Origin: Streptomyces netropsis
GTDB taxonomy: Bacteria > Actinomycetota > Actinomycetes > Streptomycetales > Streptomycetaceae
Assembly (NCBI RefSeq): GCF_014203545.1
Contig: NZ_JACHJG010000022.1
Coordinates: forward strand, 1 to 58,961
Direction: 5' to 3'
DNA: 58,961 bases
Position numbers and translations under genes: made by a program. The number at the start of each line of letters is the position of its first letter. Within the stretch, counting starts at the first letter, position 1. This document shows, piece after piece, positions 26,743-35,599 of this stretch. The notes below the pieces were generated by a model. It was not told the origin of the DNA. It saw only the letters and a list, made by a program, of their open reading frames with translations, and did no database searches.

Positions 26743-28539
26743 TTACTTGCCCGAACCGAGGCCGGAGACCCAGTCCTTCACGTCGGTGACCCAGTCCCAG
26801 GTGGCGTCCCAGAAGCTCTTGCCGTCGGCGACCCAGTCCTTGAGCGGGGTGAACTCCCAGACCAGCCAGGACCCGAGGACGAGGATGAGGATCATGAACA
26901 GACAGCCCTTGAGGCAGCCCAGACCCGGAATCCGCATCGGGTTCGCGCTGCGCTGCCGCGGCGGCCTGGGCTCGCGGCGCGGGGCGGCGGGCTCGGGGGC
27001 GGGCGGCGGGGTGTAGCGCTGCGGCTGGTGCTGCTGCTGGGGCGGCTGCTGCGGCTGCTGGTAGCGCGGCTGAGGCTGCTGTCTCGGCTGCCGCTGGGGC
27101 GGGCGCTGCGGAGAGTACTGCTGGGGCTGCGGCGGCTGCTGCCCGTACTGCTGCTGGCCGTACTGCTGCCCGTACTGCTGGCCCTGCGGCGGCGGCTGCT
27201 GGTGACGCGGCGGCTGCTGCTGCGGGGGCTGCTGGGGTGCGCCGGCCCGGCGCGTGGGGCGGCGGCGCAGCGGGTCCTCGCTGGGGTCCAGGTACTGGAC
27301 CTGCGTCTGGTCGTTGCGGTCGCGGGCCGCGCGCAGCTGGGTCTGCCACGGGTGCGGGTCGTCGCCCGACGGCTGCGGCGGGCCCGGGGGCACCGGCGGC
27401 ATGACGCGGGTGGGGTCGCCCGCCTGCGGCCCGCCGGGGCCGGCGGGCAGGACCTGGGTCGGGTCGGCGTTCGGTCCGGCCGGTCCGGGCGGGGTGGTCG
27501 GCAGGAAGCTGGTCGCGGCGTTCGGGTCGTACGAGCCCGCGTTCGTCGGGAGCATCTGGGTGGGATCGGCGTCGCCGGGAGCGGCGCCCCCGGCGCCGTC
27601 CGCGCCGGTGCCGGGCACCTGGGCGGGCTCGGGGTCCGGGGCGAGCAGCGCGGCGACCCCGAGCGCGGCCTCGGCCTGCGCCGGGGAGGCGTGCACGCCG
27701 ACACCGGCGGCGACGACGCGCAGGGCACGGGCGAGGCTCTCGGCACCGGGCCGCTCCTCGGGGCGCTTGCGCAGGCAGCGCTCGATGACCGTCCACAGCG
27801 GTTCGGGGACGGTGGTGGGGCGGCGCGGCTCCTCGCTGAGGTGGCGGTGCAGGACCTCCAGCGCGGTCGACCCGGCGAACGGCGGACGGCCGGTGACCAG
27901 CTCGTACAGCAGGATGCCCGCGCCGTAGATGTCGACGGCGGACGTCTGCGGGCGGCCCTCGGCGGACTCGGGCGCGACGTACGTCGGGGTGCCGACGAAT
28001 TCGTGGGTGCGGGTGAGTCCGGGTGAGTCCGCGAGGCGGGCGATGCCGAAGTCCGTGAGCATCGGGTGCATCGCCTGGCCGTCGTTCTTCAGGAGAACGT
28101 TGGCGGGCTTGAGGTCGCGGTGGACGACGCCGTCGGCGTGACTGGCGGCGAGCGCGTCGGCGATCTGGGCGGTCAGGAGCGCGGCCGCCACGGGGGTGAA
28201 GGGGCCGTTGTCGCGCAGATAGCGGTGCAGGTCCGGGCCGTCGACCAGGTCCATGACGAGCGCCAGCAGATCGCCCTCGACGACGAGGTCGCGGGTGCGG
28301 ACGATGTTGGGGTGGGTGAGCCGCAGCAGGACGGAGCGCTCCCGCAGGAAGCGCATCACGACGTCCGCGTCGTTCGCCAGCTCCTCCTTGAGGACCTTGA
28401 TCGCGACGGTCTCGCCGGGCTGGCCGGCCACGGCGGCCTCGGCGCCGGCCGCCTCTCGCTGGCGGGCTCGCCAGACGACGCCCGTGGCTCCGCGTCCGAG
28501 CGGCTCCTCGAGCAGGTACTTGCTGCCTACCGGCCGCAC
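26743..28539 (-). CDS. pkaA: Membrane-anchored Ser/Thr protein kinase with Pro/Gln-rich linker, PkaA-like
   Basis: 598 aa. Kinase domain about 6-280 (K48 in VAIK, D142 in HRDLKPAN, DFG at 163-165, with a small Ala-rich insert between the G-loop and K48). Then DPTQMLP/DPTRVMP-type repeats that look like phospho-Thr targets, a Pro/Gln-rich tract of about 130 residues (QQYGQQ and PPQ repeats), a membrane helix (about 546-562) and an outer tail with four tryptophans (DWVADGKSFWDATWDWV). GTG 28539 has GGGAG upstream. Divergent from the FHA-FtsK gene, whose FHA domain could read its phosphorylated threonines. Confidence 0.9.
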   Translation of the reverse strand: MRPVGSKYLLEEPLGRGATGVVWRARQREAAGAEAAVAGQPGETVAIKVLKEELANDADVVMRFLRERSVLLRLTHPNIVRTRDLVVEGDLLALVMDLVDGPDLHRYLRDNGPFTPVAAALLTAQIADALAASHADGVVHRDLKPANVLLKNDGQAMHPMLTDFGIARLADSPGLTRTHEFVGTPTYVAPESAEGRPQTSAVDIYGAGILLYELVTGRPPFAGSTALEVLHRHLSEEPRRPTTVPEPLWTVIERCLRKRPEERPGAESLARALRVVAAGVGVHASPAQAEAALGVAALLAPDPEPAQVPGTGADGAGGAAPGDADPTQMLPTNAGSYDPNAATSFLPTTPPGPAGPNADPTQVLPAGPGGPQAGDPTRVMPPVPPGPPQPSGDDPHPWQTQLRAARDRNDQTQVQYLDPSEDPLRRRPTRRAGAPQQPPQQQPPRHQQPPPQGQQYGQQYGQQQYGQQPPQPQQYSPQRPPQRQPRQQPQPRYQQPQQPPQQQHQPQRYTPPPAPEPAAPRREPRPPRQRSANPMRIPGLGCLKGCLFMILILVLGSWLVWEFTPLKDWVADGKSFWDATWDWVTDVKDWVSGLGSGK

Positions 28540-29052
28540 GTCATGCGCTCCCTGATCGTGATCCAAGCTTGCGGTGGCCGCTGCCCGGCCATTCGCCCAC
28601 TGTAGTGCCGCCGCACCGACCGTTGACGGGTCTCCTTCAGTGGGGCTCGTGGGAAAGACGCGCGTTCCGGACAGATGGTTGCCGCACGTGTCCCGCCACG
28701 CCCCCCGTGCGGGGGACCCGGGCACGTGCGGATGACGGTGAGGGGCGGGGAGCGGGCCTTGGCGAACCCGTAGCGAACCCGTAGCGAACAGGGTGCGGTA
28801 CGACTTCGCCATCCGGCGTTCGCGACCTCACGTTTTCTCACCTTCGGATCGTCGTTCAAGATCACGAATTGGCTCTCGCCGGGCGCGTCGTCGGTGGCAG
28901 GTGCGAGGATGCTCACAGCACGGAAGCGGCGGGGAGGGAGCGGGAGGCCCCGCGCGAACGTGGTGACCTGTACGTGCCGACGCGCCCGTGCGTGGTGGGG
29001 GAAGTGCGGAACCCTGCCGGGCACCCCGGGCAGGAAGGGACCGTTGACGGCG
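28540..29052. promoter_or_regulatory. Divergent intergenic region between pkaA and the FHA-FtsK gene
   Basis: 513 nt without a supported gene. An 11-bp unit CGAACCCGTAG is tandemly repeated at 28763-28773 and 28774-28784, with a degenerate third copy (CGAACAGG). Placement midway between divergent genes suits a regulator site or promoter elements for both; no clear -35/-10 pair was found. Confidence 0.4.
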
Positions 29053-32000
29053 ATGCAGATCCGGCTGACCGTCCTCGGGCCGCTCAGCGGCCACACCACC
29101 CCTCACGCGACGCGCGCCTGCGACGTGCTGGTGACCGCCCCCGCCGGGACGGCCCTCGCCAGTGTGGCGAGCGGCCTCGCGGCCGTCGCCGCGGCGGCGG
29201 GCTGCGATCTCGGCAGCGGTGCCGTCGTCGTCTACGCCGGGGCCGAGCGGCTCGACGCGCAGCGCTGCGCGCTGGGCGAGCCGCCGCTGATCGACGGCGC
29301 CGTCCTGTCCCTGTGCGCCCCGGCCGACCCCGACCGGCACGCGGGCGTGCTCCTGTCCGGCGTGCCGGAGGCCGCCGCCCGGCTGCACGTGGTCTCGGGC
29401 CCGGACGCGGGCGGGGTGCACCTGCTGCACGGCGGCGAGGTCCGCATCGGCCGCTCCAGCTCGGCGGACGTGCCCCTCGACGACCCCGACGTCTCCCGGC
29501 TGCACTGCGCGGTCACCGTCACCGACGACGGCGCCGTCACCCTCCACGACCTCGGCTCCACCAACGGCACCGTCCTCGACGGCACCCCGGTCGACGGCCG
29601 CGCGGTCCCCTTCCCCTCCGGCACGCTGCTGCGGGTCGGCGAGTCCACGCTGAGCCTGCACAGCCCTCCCGACACCTCGCCGCGCGTCCTTCCCGCGGCA
29701 CCGGACGGGGAGGGGCACCTCCGGGTGGCGGCCGGCACGGTCCCCGGCGCGGCACAGCCCCGGGGGACGACCTCGTGGGCCGAGGGCTCCGCGGGCTTCC
29801 CGGGGCCGGGCGCGGGCGGCGGGTACGCCGGTGTCCCCGGACCCGCTCGCGCCCCCGGCGGCACCGGGCCCGCGACGACCGGCGGCTTCGGCGACGCCGG
29901 CGGCGGCCCCGCGATGGCGCACGCGACCGCGGGCCCCGCCAGGACCGCCGAGACCCATCACTCGGTCGGGATCGCCGGGTTCGCGGAGGGGTATTTCGGC
30001 TCGCCCGAAGCCGTGGCACCGAGCGGGTACGCCGACCCTTCCGTGCCCGGCCCGCGCCACCACACCGGCTTCGTCGGAGCGCCCGACCCCTACACCCCGG
30101 GCTACGCCCCCGGCGGGCACATCACCCACGGCGGCCGCGGCACCCAGTTCGACGTCCCCTCCGCGCCGAGCGCACCGCCCACCGCGGGCGAGGAGCGGGC
30201 CGACGGCAAGCGGGGCGGCCGCAACCGCGGCATAGGCGCCTGGGCCCGGCGGCTGGCCGGTGGGCGGGGGGCCGAGCGGGCGGTCGTCGCCGAGGAGTGG
30301 CCGCCGTCGGCCGAGGGCGACGCGGAGCGGGCCCGCGCCCTGGCGGGGTCGCTGCGCGAGCGGTGGCCCGACCCCGCGAGCGTGCTGCTGACCGCGCTCG
30401 GCCCCGGGCCCCGGCTGTGGGAGCGCGGGCCGGACCACCCGGACCTGCTGACCGTGCGGCTCGGCACCACCGACCGGTACGCCGCCGACGGCAGCGGACT
30501 GCTGCCGTCCGTGCCGGTGACGGTCGCGCTGCGGGAGGTCGGGGCGCTCGGCCTGGCGGGCCCCCGGGAGCGGCTGTCCGGGCTGGCCCGGTCCGTCCTC
30601 GCGCAGCTCGCGGCGCTGCACCCGCCCGCCGCGCTGGAATTCGTCCTGATCAGCGCCGACCGCTCGCGGAGCGTGGAGGAGCGGCTGGCGGAGTGGTCCT
30701 GGCTGGGCTGGCTGCCGCAGCTCCGGCCGACGCACGGGCAGGACTGCCGACTGCTGGTCGCCTACGACCGCGAGCAGGCCGAGGCCCGCACGGCGGAGCT
30801 CGTGCGCCGCCTCGACGACGGCCCCCTCGGACCCAACTGGACGACCGCCGCCCCCGAGGCCGTGGCCTCGGTGGTCGAGCACCACACCGGCCCGTACACG
30901 CTCCTGATCGTCGACGGCGACCCCGGCTCGGCCGCGCTGCGGGAGACGGTCTCGCGGCTGGCCACGGGCGGACCGGCGGCGGGCATCCACCTCCTGTGCC
31001 TGGCGGACGCCCCGGCGACCACCCCCGCCTCCCCCGTCTCCGCCACCCTCGACACGGCCCGCGCGGTCTCCCCCGCCTTCCCGCAGTGCGGCGCGGTGGC
31101 GCTGCTGAGCGGGGACGTGGCCACGGTGGTCCAGGTGATCCACCGCGGTGCGGCGTTCCAGGCGGGCGCGGGGCCGCAGGCCGGCGTCGCGGTGCCCGGG
31201 GAGTACGGGCCGCCCGGCGGCGTGCCCGCGCTCGGCGGGCACGCCACGCAGTACGGCGGTACGGTCCCGGCGCCCGCCCACGGCACCGGCGTCCACCCCG
31301 CGGCGACTCCCGGCGGCAGCACCGTCATCGCCGCCGTCGACGCGGTGTCGGCGGCGTGGGCCGAGCGGTTCGCGCGGGCGCTGGCGCCGCTGCGGATGGC
31401 GGACGCGCAAGGGGCGCACGGACAGGCCGGGCGGGTGGTCGCGGCGCTGCCGCGGACCGCGCGGCTGCTGGACGAGCTGGGTCTCGCCCGGGCCACGCCC
31501 GCCTCGCTGACGGCCCGTTGGGCGGCGGCCACGGACCGGGGCACCCGGCCCGGCGGGCGGGCCGTCGCGGTCCTCGGCGCCGGTCCGCACGGGCCGCTGA
31601 CCGTCGATCTGGCCGCGGACGGCCCGCATCTGCTCGTCGAGGGCGGGCCCGGCTGCGGGAAGACCGAGCTGCTGCGTTCGCTCGCCGCGTCGCTGGCGGC
31701 CGCCGACCGCCCCGACCGGCTCTCGCTCGTCCTGGTCGACGGGGCGGGCGCCGAGCGCGGCGAGGGGCTGCGGGTCTGCACGGACCTGCCGCACGTGTCG
31801 ACGTATCTCGCCGCCGCCGATCCGGTGCGGATGCGGGAGTTCGCGCAGGCGCTGAGTTCGGAGCTGAAGCGCCGCGCCGAGCTGCTGGGCCGGCTGGACT
31901 TCTGCGGATGGCACGCGCAGCACACCGCCGCGCAGATCATCTCGCCCCGTCGCCCGGCGGACGCGGGGTCCGGCGACCTGGACCCCGCGCCGAGCGGCAC

Positions 32001-32616
32001 CCTCAAGCTGCGCGCGCAGAAGGACGGCCCGGCGCGCACCGCCGAGACCGCCCTGCCCCGCCTCGTCGTCCTCGTCGACGACTTCGACGCCCTCGTCGCC
32101 CCCGCCCTCGGCAGCACGGGCCGCCCGGCGGCCGGTTCCGTCGTGCGGGCGCTGGAGTCCGTGGCCCGGGACGGCGAGCGGCTCGGCGTGCACCTGGTCG
32201 CCGCGTCCGGGCGCCCGGAGCGCACGGCCGACACGGCGGCGGTCGAGCGGTCGGGGCTGCGCGTCACGCTGGAGATCGCGCCCGCATCCGCGGACGGCGC
32301 GGGCGACGGCAGCGGGTCGGGCGAACCCGCCCCGGGGCGCGGCAGGTTGCAGCGGCCGGACGACGACGCGATGACCCCGTTCCAGGCGGGCCGGGTCACG
32401 GGGCGGATCCCCCGGACGGCGACGCTGCGCCCGACGGTCGTACCCGTGGACTGGCAGCGCATGGGCGATCCGCCCACCCGTCGCCCCCTGCGCGAGCTGG
32501 GCAACGGCCCGACCGACCTGGCCCTGCTCGCCAGCGCCCTGCTGCGCGCCGCCCAGTCGGCGGGCGCCTCCCCGGCGCCGCCCCTCCTCCCGCCGGACCC
32601 GCCCCGCCCGGTGTGA
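29053..32616 (+). CDS. FHA-domain FtsK/SpoIIIE-type ATPase (orphan EccC/EssC-like)
   Basis: 1187 aa. N-terminal ubiquitin-like region, FHA domain at about 110-195 (IGRSSSADVPLDDPDVSRLHCAVTV, DLGSTNGTVLDG, in part), Gly/Pro-rich linker, a region 420-760 without recognised motifs, and an FtsK/SpoIIIE ATPase at about 840-1080 with Walker A GGPGCGKT (864-871) and Walker B VVLVDDFDAL (near 1008). Only one intact ATPase site is present and no membrane helix, unlike FtsK. Start ATG 29053; TTG 29044 with GGAAGG upstream is possible. No WXG100 or other type VII secretion genes lie nearby, so partner and cargo are unknown. Facing the PkaA kinase suggests phospho-control. Confidence 0.8.
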   Translation: MQIRLTVLGPLSGHTTPHATRACDVLVTAPAGTALASVASGLAAVAAAAGCDLGSGAVVVYAGAERLDAQRCALGEPPLIDGAVLSLCAPADPDRHAGVLLSGVPEAAARLHVVSGPDAGGVHLLHGGEVRIGRSSSADVPLDDPDVSRLHCAVTVTDDGAVTLHDLGSTNGTVLDGTPVDGRAVPFPSGTLLRVGESTLSLHSPPDTSPRVLPAAPDGEGHLRVAAGTVPGAAQPRGTTSWAEGSAGFPGPGAGGGYAGVPGPARAPGGTGPATTGGFGDAGGGPAMAHATAGPARTAETHHSVGIAGFAEGYFGSPEAVAPSGYADPSVPGPRHHTGFVGAPDPYTPGYAPGGHITHGGRGTQFDVPSAPSAPPTAGEERADGKRGGRNRGIGAWARRLAGGRGAERAVVAEEWPPSAEGDAERARALAGSLRERWPDPASVLLTALGPGPRLWERGPDHPDLLTVRLGTTDRYAADGSGLLPSVPVTVALREVGALGLAGPRERLSGLARSVLAQLAALHPPAALEFVLISADRSRSVEERLAEWSWLGWLPQLRPTHGQDCRLLVAYDREQAEARTAELVRRLDDGPLGPNWTTAAPEAVASVVEHHTGPYTLLIVDGDPGSAALRETVSRLATGGPAAGIHLLCLADAPATTPASPVSATLDTARAVSPAFPQCGAVALLSGDVATVVQVIHRGAAFQAGAGPQAGVAVPGEYGPPGGVPALGGHATQYGGTVPAPAHGTGVHPAATPGGSTVIAAVDAVSAAWAERFARALAPLRMADAQGAHGQAGRVVAALPRTARLLDELGLARATPASLTARWAAATDRGTRPGGRAVAVLGAGPHGPLTVDLAADGPHLLVEGGPGCGKTELLRSLAASLAAADRPDRLSLVLVDGAGAERGEGLRVCTDLPHVSTYLAAADPVRMREFAQALSSELKRRAELLGRLDFCGWHAQHTAAQIISPRRPADAGSGDLDPAPSGTLKLRAQKDGPARTAETALPRLVVLVDDFDALVAPALGSTGRPAAGSVVRALESVARDGERLGVHLVAASGRPERTADTAAVERSGLRVTLEIAPASADGAGDGSGSGEPAPGRGRLQRPDDDAMTPFQAGRVTGRIPRTATLRPTVVPVDWQRMGDPPTRRPLRELGNGPTDLALLASALLRAAQSAGASPAPPLLPPDPPRPV

Positions 32617-32652
32617 CGGGCGGGTCCACGGGGGCCGGCGCGGCACGATCGA

Positions 32653-32708
32653 TGTGACGGCGCATCACAGCCCGGTCACGATCGGTGAGTTGATACCGGC
32701 GGCGGTAT
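32653..32708 (+). promoter_or_regulatory. Two inverted repeats upstream of the ABC transporter operon
   Basis: TGTGA-N7-TCACA at 32653-32669 and ATACCG-GCGG-CGGTAT at 32693-32708, both in the 204-nt gap before the solute-binding protein gene. The second is the better operator candidate for a sugar-responsive repressor; the first resembles a CRP site but with seven rather than six spacer bases. No regulator gene is adjacent. Confidence 0.4.
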
Positions 32709-32820
32709 TGCGGCAGCTCCGGACCGGGCGTAGGACTGTCGGCACGGGAGACAGGCCGTACGCCGGTTCGACGTGCGGTGCGCGGCCGTCCACGGGGAAC
32801 CGGGCACGGGGAGGACGGCT

Positions 32821-34221
32821 ATGCGTACATCGCGTACACCGCTTCGCAGTTCGCCGCGCGGGGCGCGCGCGACGCGCGGCGCGCTGGCTCTGGTCGCGGC
32901 GGCGGCACTGGCCCTGACAGCCGCCGGCTGTGGGGACGACGCCGACAAGGATCCGAAGGGCGGCGAGCAGCCGAAGTCGTCGAAACCGCTCCCGCAGACC
33001 GTCGACCTTCCCAAGCTCGACGGGCAGAAGCTCAAGGTCACCGCCGTCTGGACGGGCGCGGAGCAGAAGAACTTCACGAAGGTGCTGGACGAGTTCGCCA
33101 AGCGGACGGGCGCCGAGGTGTCGTTCGTGCCCAGCGGCGACGACATGTCCTCGTTCGTCGGCTCGAAGATAGCCGGCGGCGAGGCGCCGGACGTGGCGAT
33201 GCTCCAGCAGCCGGGCGTGCTCAAGGAGTTCGCGCAGAAGGGCTGGCTCAAGCCGCTCGGCGGTGAGGTCACCGCGCAGCTGGAGAAGAACTACTCCAAG
33301 GGGTGGCAGGACCTCGCCTCGTACCAGGGCAAGCGGTACGGCGTGTACTTCAAGGCCAGCAACAAGTCCCTGGTCTGGTACAACACCAAGATCTTCGATG
33401 CGGCGGGCGCAAAGGAGCCCAAGTCCTGGGCCGACTTCCTGCGCACCGCCCAGGTGATCGCCGACTACGGCGTCCCGCCGGTGTCGGTCGGCGGCGCGGA
33501 CGGCTGGACCCTGACCGACTGGTTCGAGAACGTCTATCTCTCCCAGGCGGGCAAGGAGAAGTACGACCAGCTCGCCCAGCACAGGATCAAGTGGACGGAC
33601 CCGTCCGTCAAGGACGCGCTGACCACCCTCGGGCAGCTCTTCGGCAAGCAGGAGCTGCTGGCGGGCGGCAACAACGGCGCCATCCAGGTCACCTTCCCCG
33701 CCTCCGTCACGCAGACCTTCGTCGGCGGCGAGAAGGCGAAGGCGGGCATGGTCTTCGAGGGCGACATGGCGGCCGCCAACATCCTCGGCGCGAACGTGAA
33801 GATCGGCACCGACGCGAAGGTCTTCCCCTTCCCGGCGGTGGGCTCCGACTCGCCGGTGGTGACCGGCGGCGACGTCGGGGTGGCCCTCAAGGACAGCCGG
33901 GCGGCGCAGGCGCTGCTGACCTTCCTCGCCTCGTCCGACGCCGCCGGGATCTGGGCGCACGAGGGCGGCTTCATCTCGGCCAACAAGAACCTCGATGTGG
34001 CCGCGTACCCCAATGACGTGCTGCGCTCCATCGCCAAGGCGCTGGTCTCGGCGGGCGACGACTTCCGCTTCGACATGTCCGACCAGGCCCCCGCCTCCTT
34101 CGGCGGCAAGCCCGGGCAGGGCGAGTGGAAGCACCTCCAGGACTTCCTGCGGAACCCCAAGGACGTGGCGGGCACCCAGCAGAAACTGGAGTCCGACGCG
34201 GCCAAGGCGTTCAAGAACTGA
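32821..34221 (+). CDS. ABC transporter extracellular solute-binding lipoprotein (sugar family 1)
   Basis: 466 aa. Lipobox LTAAGC with C37, Lys/Pro-rich linker, then a family 1 binding protein fold (AVWTGAEQKNFTKVLDEFAKRTG, SKIAGGEAPDVAMLQQPG, FPFPAVGSD, VTGGDVGVAL). It delivers a sugar or glycoside to the two permeases downstream. ATG 32821 has GGGGAGGA at good spacing. The operon lacks its own ATPase, as is usual in Streptomyces, where the shared MsiK ATPase serves many importers. Confidence 0.9.
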   Translation: MRTSRTPLRSSPRGARATRGALALVAAAALALTAAGCGDDADKDPKGGEQPKSSKPLPQTVDLPKLDGQKLKVTAVWTGAEQKNFTKVLDEFAKRTGAEVSFVPSGDDMSSFVGSKIAGGEAPDVAMLQQPGVLKEFAQKGWLKPLGGEVTAQLEKNYSKGWQDLASYQGKRYGVYFKASNKSLVWYNTKIFDAAGAKEPKSWADFLRTAQVIADYGVPPVSVGGADGWTLTDWFENVYLSQAGKEKYDQLAQHRIKWTDPSVKDALTTLGQLFGKQELLAGGNNGAIQVTFPASVTQTFVGGEKAKAGMVFEGDMAAANILGANVKIGTDAKVFPFPAVGSDSPVVTGGDVGVALKDSRAAQALLTFLASSDAAGIWAHEGGFISANKNLDVAAYPNDVLRSIAKALVSAGDDFRFDMSDQAPASFGGKPGQGEWKHLQDFLRNPKDVAGTQQKLESDAAKAFKN

Positions 34222-34234
34222 CGGCCGCGTCCTC

Positions 34235-35599
34235 ATGTCGACCGCGACAGCGGGCGGCGGCCCGGCCTCCGGGCCCGCGCCGACGCCCGGCGACCCGCCC
34301 GTCACCCCGTCCAGGAGCGTGCTCGGCACCCGGCCGTGGGTCGCCGCCTGCTTCCTGCTGCCCGCGCTGGCCCTGCTCGGCGCCCTCGTCGTCTACCCCA
34401 TCGGCTACTCCGTCCACCGCAGCCTCTTCGACGCCTCCGGCGGCGGCTTCGTGGGCGTCGACAATTACCGCGAGGTCTTCACCGACGACCGGATCCGCAC
34501 GGCCCTGCGGAACAACGTCATCTGGGTGGCCGTCGCCCCGACCGTCGCCACCGCCCTCGGTCTGATCTTCGCGGTCCTGACCGAACGGGTCCGCTGGGCC
34601 ACGGCGTTCAAGCTGGTGGTCTTCATGCCGATGGCGATCTCCATGCTCGCCGCGGGCATCATCTTCCGGCTGGTGTACGAGCAGGACCCGGACCGCGGCG
34701 TGGCCAACGCGGTGTGGGTCGGCGTCCACGACACCTTCGCCGACCCCGCGCCCTTCCCCGGCGCACACCCCCGGCCGACCGGGGACCTGGCGGCGAGCGG
34801 CGGCGGTGCGTTCACCACCAAATCAGCCGTACGGGCGGGCTCCCCGGCCGCGCTGCCGCTGGTGGCCGTCAAGCCGGAGGACGTGAGCGGCGCCAAGGAC
34901 GCCGTCCCGCCGCGGGAGGTCGCGGGGAAGGTCACCGGCACGGTGTGGCTGGACTTCGCCAAGGGCGGCGACGGCACGGCGGGGCGGGTCGACAAGGGCG
35001 AGAAGGCCCTGGCGGGCGTCAGGGTCGAGGCGGTGAAGGACGGCAGGTCCGTCGCCTCGACGACCTCGGCCGCCGACGGCACCTTCACCCTGCCCGACGC
35101 CGCGGCGGGCGCCCGGCTGCGCCTTCCGGCCGCCAACTTCGCCGCCTCCTACGGCGGTGTCGACTGGCTGGGCCCGACGCTCGTCACCCCGGCCATCATC
35201 GGCTCGTACATCTGGATGTGGGCGGGCTTCGCGATGGTCCTCATCGCGGCGGGCCTGGCGGGGGTGCCCCGGGAACTGCTGGAGGCGGCCCGGGTCGACG
35301 GCGCGAGCGAGTGGCAGGTCTTCCGCAGGGTGACCGTGCCGCTGCTGGCACCGGTCCTCGCGGTCGTCGTCATCACCCTCATGATCAATGTGCTGAAGAT
35401 CTTCGACCTCGTCTACATCATCGCCCCCGGCTCCAGCCTCGACAACGCCAACGTCCTCGCCCTGCAGCTCTACCAGTCGTCCTTCGGTACGGACGTCAAC
35501 CAGGGTGTCGGCAGCGCCATCGCCGTCCTCCTGCTGCTGCTCGTCCTGCCGGTGATGCTCGTGAACATACGAAGGATGCGAAGGGAGCGGCGGCGATGA
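34235..35599 (+). CDS. MalF-type ABC permease with large extracytoplasmic insert
   Basis: 454 aa, longer than the usual 290-330. About six helices; the EAA loop is at 345-365 (LLEAARVDGASEWQVFRRVTVPL). Between the third and fourth helices, residues 160-310 are hydrophilic, including a carboxypeptidase-regulatory/Cna-B-like module at about 230-300 (GTVWLDF ... ALAGVRVEAVKDGRSVASTTSAADGTFTLPDA, in part). The insert is outside the membrane by topology. ATG 34235 lies 13 nt after the binding-protein stop; the next gene overlaps by four bases. Confidence 0.85.
   Translation: MSTATAGGGPASGPAPTPGDPPVTPSRSVLGTRPWVAACFLLPALALLGALVVYPIGYSVHRSLFDASGGGFVGVDNYREVFTDDRIRTALRNNVIWVAVAPTVATALGLIFAVLTERVRWATAFKLVVFMPMAISMLAAGIIFRLVYEQDPDRGVANAVWVGVHDTFADPAPFPGAHPRPTGDLAASGGGAFTTKSAVRAGSPAALPLVAVKPEDVSGAKDAVPPREVAGKVTGTVWLDFAKGGDGTAGRVDKGEKALAGVRVEAVKDGRSVASTTSAADGTFTLPDAAAGARLRLPAANFAASYGGVDWLGPTLVTPAIIGSYIWMWAGFAMVLIAAGLAGVPRELLEAARVDGASEWQVFRRVTVPLLAPVLAVVVITLMINVLKIFDLVYIIAPGSSLDNANVLALQLYQSSFGTDVNQGVGSAIAVLLLLLVLPVMLVNIRRMRRERRR

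Noticed and set aside
28828..32657. Very long alternative frames on both strands over the FHA-FtsK gene
   Set aside because: Only one frame shows FHA and Walker motifs; the others are Arg/Ala/Gly-rich shadows.
32653..32669. A genuine CRP site
   Set aside because: Spacer is seven bases rather than six and the Streptomyces Crp consensus differs; kept only as an inverted repeat.
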